Shown here: positions 55,140-64,000 of the stretch, piece by piece
Position numbering within the stretch: position 1 is the stretch's first letter
Layout of the letters: each line of letters opens with the position of its first letter
Origin: Vanessa cardui
Taxonomy: Eukaryota > Arthropoda > Insecta > Lepidoptera > Nymphalidae
DNA length: 64,000 nt
Direction: 5' to 3'
Assembly (NCBI RefSeq): GCF_905220365.1
Contig: NC_061146.1
Location: forward strand, 9,489,538 to 9,553,537
Translations under genes and position numbers: made by a program
Notes under the pieces: generated by a model
Seen by the model: only the letters and a program-made list of their open reading frames with translations
Database searches by the model: none
What the model was told of the DNA's origin: nothing

Positions 55140-55290
55140 ATATATAGGTGAGACCCCTTTTTCACCTGTGGAACGCAGCAGCCCGTCCGACGGCGGACGA
55201 GCCTCCCATCGACCCCCACCCAGAGGATCTCTCTGTCCTGGAGATACGACTCCAGCAGCCTCCTATGTAGATGACCTGTGCTAAAATATA
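55140..55290 (+). other. GC-rich, proline/serine-rich open segment
   Basis: One plus frame from about 55150 is open to TAA at 55281-55283 and would read about 43 residues rich in Pro, Ser and Arg (P-P-P-R-G-S-L-C). Base composition differs sharply from the flanks. It could be a fragment of a retroelement ORF or of an exon. I do not recognise it. Confidence 0.35.
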
Positions 55291-55847
55291 CCCAGCATCT
55301 TCGTTAAGTGTATGTACTAGGTAGTACTACAGGTACCTTGTTTTTTAATAAACTTATGCCTAATTATTAATTCTCTGAATAACCAATATAATTTCAATGT
55401 CAAATATCATGACATATGCCGACCATCCCGTGCCAGGCAAATACTTAATCAGCAAGAAAAACCCACTCGCGTCCCGTTTCTTTCAATAAAAAAGTTACGA
55501 TTCAATAGGGTTCAAATTATAACGGTTATGATTACCCTCTGACCCATAACCCCCATAAATTTTGAATAACTATAAACCGAAACACGTAAAAAATCCCATT
55601 ACAAATAAAGGATGGTACGATTTTACGTCGCACCTGATATTAATGGTAACCCTTGATATTACCGTCCAAGGTATGCGCATTTCAACCTTTTAATATTATA
55701 ACTACGTTGAGTTTACTAAAATTCATTAAAATTTTTTTTTTTTTTCAAATAATGTCCTCAAAAATGTTATATGAACATGGTTATTTGGAAACATTGACCA
55801 TATCTTTTACTGATTATGATATGATTATAGACCATTATTTTTAAGTA
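55291..55847. other. Spacer, nothing recognised
   Basis: No coding frame or repeat. Confidence 0.4.
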
Positions 55848-56086
55848 TTAAATAAATATGAGATAACATCACATACATTACTCTGATCCCAATTTAAGTG
55901 GCTAAAGCACTTGTGTTATGGAAAATCAGAAGTAACAAGGGTAAAGTATCACATACACCCAGACCCAAGAAATCATAGGAAACTAATGATAATCTACATT
56001 GACTAGGCCGGGATTCGAATCCGGGAGCTCGGTGTGGCGTATCCATGAAAACCGGTGTACATACCACTCGACCATGGAGGTCGTCA
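55848..56086 (-). mobile_element. SINE B copy
   Basis: TTAAATAAATATGAGATAAC to CGACCATGGAGGTCGTC. Confidence 0.88.
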
Positions 56087-56397
56087 GTGGTAGAACTCAA
56101 ATTGCGACATTATCTAAAAATGTCTTATCTTGTGAACAGAGCTTGTAGATAATGTTGAAATATCGGGTTCCACCAACTATAAATGAAAAACAACATGGAA
56201 AATACCCCTTATTAAATAACTGTAATAATGTCCTCAAAGATAACCCATTAGATAGACCAGGTTATTCCCAAATTTATGGGTTTAAACTCGGACAAGTACT
56301 ACTGAGATCGTTTTGTTTAAATTTCAAGCACCATTTAATTTTCGTGTAGCTAATTTATGTTCCTAGTTCACTGTGAGACTTGCTTGTGTCAGATATA

Positions 56398-56673
56398 CAA
56401 CAACAGCCTGTAAATTCCCACTGCTGGACATAAGGCCTCCTCTTCCTTTGAGGAGAAGGTTTGGAACATGTTCCACCACGCTGTTCCAATGCGGGTTGGT
56501 GGAATACACATGTGGCAGAATTTCTATGAAATTTGTCACATGCAGGTTTCCTCACGATGTTTTCTTTCACCGCTGAGCACGAGATGAATTATAAAGACAA
56601 ATTAAGCACATGAATCAGCGGTTCTTGCCTGGACTTAAACCCGCAATCATCGGTTAAGATGCACGCGTTCTAA
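56398..56673 (-). mobile_element. SINE A, head-truncated insert with target duplication
   Basis: GTGTCAGATATA at 56386-56397 and 56674-56685 flanks an insert that ends at GATGCACGCGTTCTAA and so lacks the A box. The truncation thus happened during insertion. Confidence 0.92.
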
Positions 56674-56698
56674 GTGTCAGATATAATTCTACCATATA

Positions 56699-56990
56699 TG
56701 AGCCGAGGTGACCCAGTGGTTAGAACGCGTGCAGCTTAACCGATGATTGCGGATTCAAACCCAGGCAAGCACCACTGGTACTGTGCTTAATTTGTGTTTA
56801 TAATTCATCTCGTGGGTAGTGGTGAAGAAAAACAGAGTGAGAAAACCTACTTGTGTCTTATTTCGTAAAAATTCTGTAACATGTGTATTCCACCAAACCG
56901 CATTGGTACAGCGTGGTGGAATATGTTCCAAACCTTCTCCTCAAAGGGAGAGATCTTAGCCCAGCAGTAGGACATTTACAGGCTGTTGTT
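56699..56990 (+). mobile_element. SINE A, near complete
   Basis: AGCCGAGGTGACCCAGTGG to CAGGCTGTTGTTG. Lies 14 bases from the previous SINE's duplication, in opposite orientation. Confidence 0.9.
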
Positions 56991-57235
56991 GAATATGTGT
57001 ATGTGGTATCTTCCAACTTACATTGAAGCCTTGCTCTCTTTCTTCTTAACAATAAACCTAGTCAATGGTTACTGCTTCAACTTTTCTTTCAAATTACGAA
57101 TAACTATTATAAATACAAGACATTGATAGTTTAAATATTCCAAGTTATTGCTTCAACTTTTCTTTTATATTAGAACTAGTAATTGCTCGAGGCTGTGTTC
57201 GCATTTTAGGGCGTGTGTGTGTGTGTGGTTGTCGT

Positions 57236-57665
57236 GTCAGACAAAAAAGTAGCCTATTGCCCTTTCTTGGAATTCTGGCCCTTGCAAGTTTGATCCATAC
57301 CAAATTTCTTGGTGGTAGGGCTTTATGCTAACCCGTCTGGGTAGGTACCACCACATCAATTACCGCTAAACAAAAGTACGCAATATTCTTGTGTTCCGGT
57401 TTGAAGGGTGAGTGAGCCAGTGTAACTACAGGCACAAGGTACATAACATCTTAGTTCCCAAGGTTGGTGGCACATTGACGATGTAAAAAATAGTTAATAT
57501 TTATTACAGCGTCATTGTCTATGGGTCATGGTGACCACTTATCATCAGGTGGCCTATATGCTCGTCAGCCAACCTATACCATAGAAAAAAATTCAAATTC
57601 GGTTCAGCGGTTTGGTCTTTAAAGAGCGACAGACAGACAGAGTTACTTTCACATTTATTATATTA
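57236..57665 (-). mobile_element. Lep1-type Helitron split by element M
   Basis: GACAAAAAAGTAGCCTATTG, ATCCATACCAAATTTC (57308), then after M AATTCGGTTCAGCGGTTTGG and ACAGACAGACAGAGTTACTT to AATATAGATAT. Confidence 0.68.
57309..57588 (-). mobile_element. Short retroelement M, nested
   Basis: TTGGTGGTAGGGCTTTATGC to CAACCTATACCATAGAAAAA, complete. Confidence 0.83.
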
Positions 57666-58198
57666 ATATAGATATATTGATTAACAATAAAAGCACAAAA
57701 CATTGATGGATAGTTTAAATGTTCCAGTCTTAATTATAAATGAGCTAGTGTATTATTAAACTGTTTTTTTTTTTATTTTTGAAAAGAGAAGGGCCTTTGT
57801 GTCTCGACGGAGATCTTATACATTTTTTTTATTTTTTCCTACCGCTCTTATTAAGTTGCCAGTTCGCATTATAAATATTGTTTGCGTATTATTATAATAT
57901 CAATTTAAAATTTTCTAGAATAAAAACTTAAAGTTAAAATATAAGTTAAATTGTCTCTGCAAGTAAAATTAAATTTAAAATTACCATAAGTTTAGGGCTT
58001 AAATCAGACCGTCTTTGCCAATGTCACGTCAGGTGAAAACTATTGAACTTCTGGAACTTGAAAATGGAATAGGGATGGTGACGTCACTCACTGAGTGCTT
58101 TAATTAATTGTGTACGTGGAAATGGGAGGTTTTTATAGTCATTCATTGCTTACCTTCATATTTTCTCTGAATATCTTTGTTATAAAGATTATTTAAAT
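57666..58198. other. Spacer, nothing recognised
   Basis: AT-rich with T runs at 57765 and 57820. No coding frame. Confidence 0.4.
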
Positions 58199-58473
58199 CT
58201 ACAAATACAACAACATCCTGTAAATTCGACAAGGCTAGAGGAGAAGGTTCGGAACATATTCCACCAAATTGTTCCAATGCGGGTTGGTAGAATACACATG
58301 TGGCAGATTTTTTATGAAATTATACACATGCAGGTTTTCTCACGAACGTCGCCGCCGAGTACGAGATGAATTATAGACACAAATTTAGCACTTTAATATT
58401 CAGTGGTGCTTGCCTGGATTTGAACCCGCAATCATCGGTCAAGATGCAGTTCTAAGCTCTGGGCCATTTCGGC
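58199..58473 (-). mobile_element. SINE A, degraded
   Basis: ACAACATCCTGTAAATTCGA to GGGCCATTTCGGC; small deletions in head and tail. Confidence 0.85.
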
Positions 58474-58794
58474 TGATATACTAAGATTCTTGTACTCTGA
58501 TTCTATTTATACATTAAATAAATATACTGGACGAATTAGATTTTAATTAAAAACTTCAGCATCGAAATATTATAAAAATACCTTAAAATAAATTTAATAA
58601 TGTTATGTATTTCTGTAAATATAGAAAGAGGAAGCTTGGCTTGTTAATTAATTAAAAATCCATTACGTTTAATAATATAATAGAATATAATAGTCACAAA
58701 TAATTCCCGCATAATTATGTTATGGACTAGTATTCGTTGGACGAAATAAGACCTATATAATCTATACTATTATAACATATTATGGTATAGAAAC

Positions 58795-58885
58795 CGAAAT
58801 GATTGTGGGTTCAAATCCATATAAGCATCGCTCAATTTTCAGGTACTTAATTTGTGTTTGTGTAAAGAAATCGTGAGGAACCTAC
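58795..58885 (+). repeat. SINE A fragment
   Basis: GATTGTGGGTTCAAATCC to CGTGAGGAACCTACC only. Confidence 0.65.
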
Positions 58886-59225
58886 CTTTACCTCCCCAGA
58901 CCCAGATGGCTAGCACAAAGCCCTGTCATCTAGTAAGTAAGATGATCATCAAAAATCTATCATTTTTGATGATCGGTCAGTGAGTCAGTAAGTGACAAAA
59001 TGGTGTAACTTTGATCGACCGTAAATCTTAAACTATTAATTCAGTTTGCATGTTATTTCGAACTTAAGCTTTTTCTAATACCTACTATTAGTCACCGAAA
59101 ACCCAAACTCCTAGCTTTGTCCACATCGAAGATATAGAGGGGGCGAAACAGCCGAGAATATTATTATTATACAAAAATATCTTGTAATATATAACTACTT
59201 ACCAAATAGCAAACTGTAAACTGTA
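58886..59225. other. Spacer with a 13-bp hairpin
   Basis: A short M end fragment at 58908-58938, then arms GATCATCAAAAAT (58944-58956) and its complement (58962-58974). Confidence 0.5.
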
Positions 59226-59273
59226 AGGCGAGTTCTTCTGATAAGGGACCGTCCTTATCAGAAGAACTCGCCT
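59226..59273. repeat. Perfect 21-bp hairpin, GC-rich relative to surroundings
   Basis: Arms 59226-59246 and 59253-59273 pair perfectly around the loop GACCGT. The stem is AGGCGAGTTCTTCTGATAAG plus G. No flanking target duplication is obvious. Confidence 0.9.
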
Positions 59274-59600
59274 GTAATGTAACCATAATTACAATTCCTT
59301 CATTGCACGACTATGGGCCTATATTTATTTATTTATTCATTTGAAACACCATCGGCATATTCACAAAAACACTTATGTAAAAGTACACGTACCAGTGCAG
59401 TGTGATACACCACTGCAGGCATTTACAGCACTGTTGAATTAAATAAAAAGTAATACACTCTTAAATAATATTAAAAACTTAAGCTAGAACAAACATAGAC
59501 AAATACAGTTTAAGGCCATACAAATACAATATAGACAATACAAACAAAATAAATAATTATAAGCCCCTAAAAATAATTTTTAAAAATGTAACACGTTAGA
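59274..59600. other. Spacer, TTTA-rich
   Basis: TATTTATTTATTTATT at 59318 followed by possible repeat-G-like sequence. No gene. Confidence 0.4.
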
Positions 59601-59609
59601 TGTATTTAT

Positions 59610-59790
59610 CATCATCATCATCAGCGCGTACCCGTCCACTGCTGGACATAGGCCTCTCCAAGTGCACGCCACTGTGGTCTTTCTCCGGCTACTCGCATCC
59701 AGCTCCTGCCTGCCGCCTTGCGTATATCGTCACTCCACCGTGCCCGAGGACGTCCTACACTACGTTTGCCGAGACGCGGTCTCCACTTGT
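59610..59790 (-). mobile_element. 5'-truncated RTE 3' end with target duplication
   Basis: A 181-base insert flanked by TGTATTTAT (59601-59609, 59791-59799). It matches the 3' end of the element at 24944 but has an ATC/GAT microsatellite tail. The encoded end of the ORF is partly preserved. Confidence 0.92.
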
Positions 59791-60000
59791 TGTATTTATA
59801 CTGTCATGTTTCTCTCTCACTGATGTAATGTTACAAAATGTATCATTACAGATCGCTTTTAGTAAACTTAATTTGTTATCAATGATTTATCTAACGTTCG
59901 AATATATTATACCGCACTAAAATAGATTTCAATAAACGAAAACTATTAATCAAAAAGTTATTAATAGGAGTAATATTGAAATACTCTTTTATTAAAATAG

Positions 60001-60200
60001 AATGGAGGTTCTTCTCGGTAGAAACTATTTTTCGAACCGGTGGTTGCTTTAAATATAATTGACAATGTAACATGACGATTCGAAATTAATTTATAAACCT
60101 CATTCAAATCAAATTAAATCAAATCAATTTTATTCAAGTAAACTTCACAATGAATTTGTCATTTGCGTTTTTGAAACGTCAATAATACTACCACCGTTTC
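60001..60200. mobile_element. Two LINE D ends, convergent
   Basis: A plus piece (GAGGTTCTTCTCGGTAGAAA to CATGACGATTCGAAA) and, from about 60103, a minus piece (AAATCAAATCAATTTTATTC). Confidence 0.6.
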
Positions 60201-60334
60201 GGAAAGATATATAGTTTATAATCCCCTCCAAATAAGTTTGCTGGACGACAATATTATAGCCCAAGGAATTGGAAACGATCTTGCGACTTTTTACATCGTT
60301 AAAAAACTGCGCTATTGGAGCAATTCAATCACGA

Positions 60335-60372
60335 ATATTTTCAAACGCGCACGATTTCGCGGGCACAGCTAG
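60335..60372 (+). repeat. Helitron C 3' end fragment
   Basis: TCAAACGCGCACGATTTCGC then GGGCACAGCTAG before T. Confidence 0.65.
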
Positions 60373-60507
60373 TAATTGATAAAATCAAATGACAATTCCA
60401 AAATATACTACTTCGAAGTATTTTAACGACTGTTACGTAAATTGATATTTAATACGGAGAGAAATAAAAAACCTCTAAACCATTAGGAATTAATGATAAA
60501 ATAGAAA

Positions 60508-60727
60508 TCTATACATACAATAAAATTGGAGTGTCTGTTTGTAATATTAATATAGCCAAAATACATACCAAAATAACATTTTTTTTTTAATTTTTTTGTC
60601 TGTCTCTCTCTCTATTTGTTCCGGCTAACCTCTGGAACGGTTGGGCCCATTTTGACGGAACTTTCACTGGTATATAACTCAATTATAATAATAATTCAAA
60701 CGCGTACAAGGTCGAGGGCGCAGCAAG
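60508..60727 (+). mobile_element. Helitron-like element C
   Basis: TCTATACATACAATAAAATT to GAGGGCGCAGCAAG; the CTAG end is mutated and about 35 central bases are missing. Confidence 0.72.
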
Positions 60728-61419
60728 AAATAAATAAAACCTAAGTAAAAAATAAAACGAGATATACACGGAACACATTTATTAATAAATTAACAACATC
60801 TAAAAATAATTGAAAGATTTTTTTTATTAAAATCCATTGTGGATGAATGCGAAAGGGATAGCAAGAAAGATAAAGAGAGGATCGTCTTGAGAATAACGCT
60901 ATTCCCTTACGATGACGATTTCTGACGAAGTTAAGTTAACTTTAAATCGCGCAGAAAAACCTCCTCCTTGATTTTGAATTGAAGCCGACAGACAGACAAA
61001 CAATACGATACAGTGGATGTAATAGGATGAAATCTTGCTCAGGAATCTTTCTAACGGATCTTTGAAGAAAAAAAAAAGAAAAAATTGGGGATATTATGGA
61101 ATGAACGTATCCATAGAAGTTCGTTTATTATTTGAATTTAAATTTGGAATCGAAAAAATTCATCGGAACGTTTTTGAAAATTCTCAGCTTGGATAACATG
61201 GCTAGTTATTTGTTGGTCAATAAATAAATTTATGCGATCGAATAAGGGATGTTCTAATAAGTTTAATAAGTATCTCTATACAATCTTAGCCAAATCTAAC
61301 TAAACATTGAAAAAAAAAGTTAATTAATAATCAAATAAATAATTATAAGCAAAATAACATTACGAAGCGTTATAAGCGTTATAAGCGTTACCTATATAAA
61401 AAGGTTATATAGTATTTTT
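60728..61419. other. Spacer, nothing recognised
   Basis: A GTTATAAGC unit repeats three times at about 61370-61400. No coding frame. Confidence 0.45.
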
Positions 61420-61560
61420 TTATGTTATATGTGCAATCGAGTAGGAGTCTTACCTGATGGAAAGTGATCACCACTGCTCATGGACATCTGCAGGGGTCTT
61501 GCAGGTGCGTTGCCGGCCTTTAAAAACGATAGGAGTACGCTCTTTTTTTGAAAGTTTAAT
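61420..61560 (-). mobile_element. LINE F 3' end
   Basis: TTTTTTATGTTATATGTGCA, TACCTGATGGAAAGTGATCA and GGTGCGTTGCCGGCCTTTAA. Confidence 0.6.
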
Positions 61561-62354
61561 AACCTTGAAAAATTTGCTGTTAAGTTTTATGTATATGGCA
61601 ACATTTAAATAAACGTCAAATTGATTACTGTTGTACACGTAATTTATACGAAAAACAATCTAGAACACTTTACTCAACATGAATAAATGTTTTTATTGTT
61701 TATCAGCTGTCAAACTAAACAAAACATAACTATTACAAAAATACATCGTCCGTGACTTATCCCAAATCCTCGTATATAATTTTAGAAGGAAAGAATAGAT
61801 CAAATAAGGAGTAGATTAACTCCCGGACAAGTGGACGAAATAGGAGAAGCTAAATAATAAACCGTGTCATTGTGGCCCATACTTCACGGAAAGCCGCCCT
61901 CGAAGAAATAAATAGGCTTCGATAAGACGCGTATCACTATACCGCGCGCTAGCACGTAACGCCTCTAGTCGACAATATATTATATACTGGCTCTGCCTGC
62001 GACTTCGTACACGGTTGTTACAAGGGTAACCTTAGCCTTCAATACGGTGTTATGAAAGTTGATTCTATATCACAATTTATATCACATAATTATTGCATAT
62101 TATGAATATAGCAGGGGCTAGAGAATTCACTTTATTATATACAATTATTATTGTAATTAATTGATCAATGATTTGTAAAACTGTAATTAATATAATTTTA
62201 TATGGCATAGCATTTAATAAATGGCATGTAACACTATTTCTTATTTTAAATATGATTGAGCTGTATATAGATACAGAGATTGAAGCATCATTGTAAAACG
62301 ATAATATTATTTTTACCATCCCGAACTACTGAATTTACACGCTTTAATTTAAGA
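61561..62354. other. Spacer, nothing recognised
   Basis: About 800 bases with no supported feature. Confidence 0.45.
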
Positions 62355-62555
62355 TTTTGTTTGTAGCCTAAGTTACTCCTTATTACATCAGCTATGTGCC
62401 AGTGGAAGTCCCATAAAAATCATTTAAAACGTTTCAAAAATTACCCGGAACAAATGAACAGACAAAAATTAAAAAAATATTTTATTTTGGAATATGTGCC
62501 GTGTATACATATTACATCAAACAGACAATCCAATTTTATTATATGTGTATAGATA
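62355..62555 (-). mobile_element. Helitron-like element C, degraded
   Basis: GTAGCCTAAGTTACTCCTTA to CCAATTTTATTATATGTGTA, the reverse of the family, lacking the CTAG end. Confidence 0.68.
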
Positions 62556-62623
62556 ATATAAATAAGAATTTAATAAGGATGTATGTTTGTTTCTGTGATA
62601 TTTAAAGCGAATAAATGATATAT

Positions 62624-62716
62624 CTTAGGATGGCCACGAGTTTAAATAACGATATTCTTCCAGATTCATTTATTAACATTATATTCACATTCATTATATC
62701 CGTGTTTTACAATACA
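62624..62716 (+). repeat. Unassigned repeat with a conserved frame, copy 2
   Basis: TCTTAGGATGGCCACGAGTT and AACGATATTCTTCCAGATTC, matching 54426-54536 in reverse. Confidence 0.6.
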
Positions 62717-62934
62717 TTCCGTATTTTATATCTAAATTTTGCCTCTCATTCTCATTATTTCCAAATTAATAATTCAATTGACATATTATTAACTAAATCA
62801 TTCTAATAAATTATAGTTATACAATGTGTAAAAAAATAACTCTAACACATTTAATGTTTCTTGTAGCAATATCTTAATATATATCTATTTTAGATTCACT
62901 AAAATTAGTACAGTTATTTAAAATTTGTTGAAAA

Positions 62935-62982
62935 AAAAATGTATAATATGCAAAATTAATATTTTGCATATTATACATTTTT
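62935..62982. repeat. Perfect 22-bp AT-rich hairpin
   Basis: Arms 62935-62956 and 62961-62982 pair perfectly around TAAT. Confidence 0.88.
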
Positions 62983-63100
62983 ATTAAAATTTTATTATAA
63001 AAAGCAAGAAACAAAAGGCAAATTTATTTTAATTTATCGCTCATATAATTATATTGAAATAATAAACATAAAAAAAATTAACGTTCTACGAAGTTACGTT

Positions 63101-63319
63101 CTATATCCCAGTTAAGCTCCAAGAGGCAGCCTCCTTAGAATAATTCGGGTAATGGATCCCATAAATATGTCCCCTTGTCCGCCACCCAGAATCAGTTAAA
63201 ACTTGGATACAAATTGTGTTATCATTGATTCTCAAATTATTTAAGTACTGCAGTGTAGGAGGTGACTTATGCTGATAATCATTATAATTATTTTTACTGG
63301 CAATAAAAGTTTGTAAAAG
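63101..63319 (-). CDS. Possible 3' terminal exon of an unidentified gene
   Basis: An open minus frame to TAG (63101-63103) reads, near its end, S-G-W-R-T-R-G-H-I-Y-G-I-H-Y-P and A-A-S-W-S-L-T-G-I. Its Trp, Gly, His and Pro content is unlike AT-rich junk. Candidate acceptor AG sites lie near 63272 and 63295. An AATAAA on the minus strand lies about 75 bases after the stop (about 63025). No repeat family here matches it. The protein is not recognised. It could be a real last exon, a retrocopy fragment or chance. Confidence 0.4.
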   Translation of the reverse strand, partial: LLQTFIASKNNYNDYQHKSPPTLQYLNNLRINDNTICIQVLTDSGWRTRGHIYGIHYPNYSKEAASWSLTGI

Positions 63320-63359
63320 TTAAGATTCAAAAATAGAACGTCTAATTCTTCGAATAAAT

Positions 63360-63685
63360 TATAGTATGACACAAATTAGATGTAGCATCGGAAAATGCAT
63401 TAAAATTAAAATAAAACTGATTACTACCGATTTATACGACCAACAGAAATATTATAATAATAATTAGATTCTCGCGTCAGTTCAACCCGAGAAAGTAAGT
63501 GCATGTAAATCGACGTGTCAAATTTACGAATATATTAGATCATATGATACTACAAGTTATTACGTTTGTGTAAAGATCGTATTCACATAAGAAATAAATA
63601 TTGATAATTTGCGATAGCGTACTTAATTCGGATGTGATCGGTTTTACGAATTTTGCTGATGCTACATCTAAGTTGTGTGTCTATA
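63360..63685. mobile_element. MITE family 1 copy
   Basis: TATAGTATGACACAAATTAG to CATCTAAGTTGTGTGTCTATA. About 30 extra bases near its left end (AAAATTAAAATAAAACTG) and more divergence than the other copies. Confidence 0.72.
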
Positions 63686-64000
63686 CAAATTATTTTTATT
63701 CATAATTCTAGTGAGATAATAAGGTAACGTTTATAGACATGTAATATACTATGCTATTGTTTATGTCTATATGTTGTACCCGTGTCATAAATGAATGAAT
63801 TAGTCATGATTTTTTGATCCATACTACATATGCGATTAGTTAATTAATTGGAAACAATGTGATACAACGACAGATATACAAAAAAACATGATCATTAAAT
63901 TAATGGCATAATTTAACATAACTACAAAATCATTAGTGATATTTCCGGCTTTCGACGACATGACAGCTGGATTTGACTGGTTACCTCCTATTGTGCAGGT
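63686..64000. other. Right edge; possible coding on minus strand
   Basis: From 64000 leftwards a minus frame is open for about 54 codons, and GGAG/GTAACC at about 63985 would serve as a splice donor. If real, it could join the exon-like frame at 63101-63319. Weak evidence. Confidence 0.25.

Noticed and set aside
55255..55285. Y-V-D-D-L-C in the GC-rich patch, like an RT active site
   Set aside because: No other RT motif lies around it and a stop follows at once; treated as chance.
61370..61402. Three GTTATAAGC units as a possible CRISPR-like array
   Set aside because: They are directly adjacent with no spacers and occur only three times; a short tandem repeat in eukaryotic DNA.

Overview
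The window looks like repeat-rich, AT-rich DNA of an animal nuclear genome, most likely a moth or butterfly. The reasons are two abundant tRNA-like SINEs with Pol III A and B boxes, Helitron-like elements ending in CTAG next to T, CR1/Jockey-type and RTE-type LINE remnants, a Penelope-like element and a Ty3-type LTR element, a mix I associate with Lepidoptera. I see no complete host gene in 64 kb. The only candidate host coding DNA is a short terminal-exon-like frame at the far right (63101-63319, minus). This near absence of genes would fit a W chromosome, pericentromeric block or other gene desert, but the sequence alone cannot say which.

Layout. Positions 1-22388 hold a large direct duplication: 1-6860 matches 11158-22388, the second copy being interrupted by a 4.35 kb Ty3-type LTR element (14796-19142) with identical LTRs and a 4-bp target duplication. 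The copies carry the same SINEs, Helitrons and MITEs in the same order, so those insertions predate the duplication and the LTR element postdates it. Positions 22.5-28.1 kb hold more SINEs, a MITE and an almost full-length but inactivated RTE-type LINE (24944-28092, minus, 9-bp target duplication). Positions 28-42.6 kb are a patchwork of SINE A, SINE B, a third short family (M), LINE 3' ends and Helitron fragments, often nested.

The most striking structure is at 42610-46401: two Penelope-like copies head to head, forming a palindrome with 1667-bp arms of equal length, each with an open frame from the reverse transcriptase into a GIY-YIG endonuclease. One target-site duplication flanks the whole. 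A 173-bp derivative of the Penelope terminus lies at 48463-48635. Both carry a conserved hairpin followed by GAAAC-GTC that recalls hammerhead ribozymes reported in this element class. Positions 46.4-63 kb return to scattered SINEs, LINE ends and Helitrons, plus several perfect short hairpins of unknown origin.

How the parts relate: the SINEs have no proteins and would depend on LINE enzymes; the LTR element is defective but moved recently, so it must have used another element's proteins; the Penelope copies are the only elements here with intact-looking catalytic domains. Repeat names A, B, C, D, E, F, G and M are local labels for this window.
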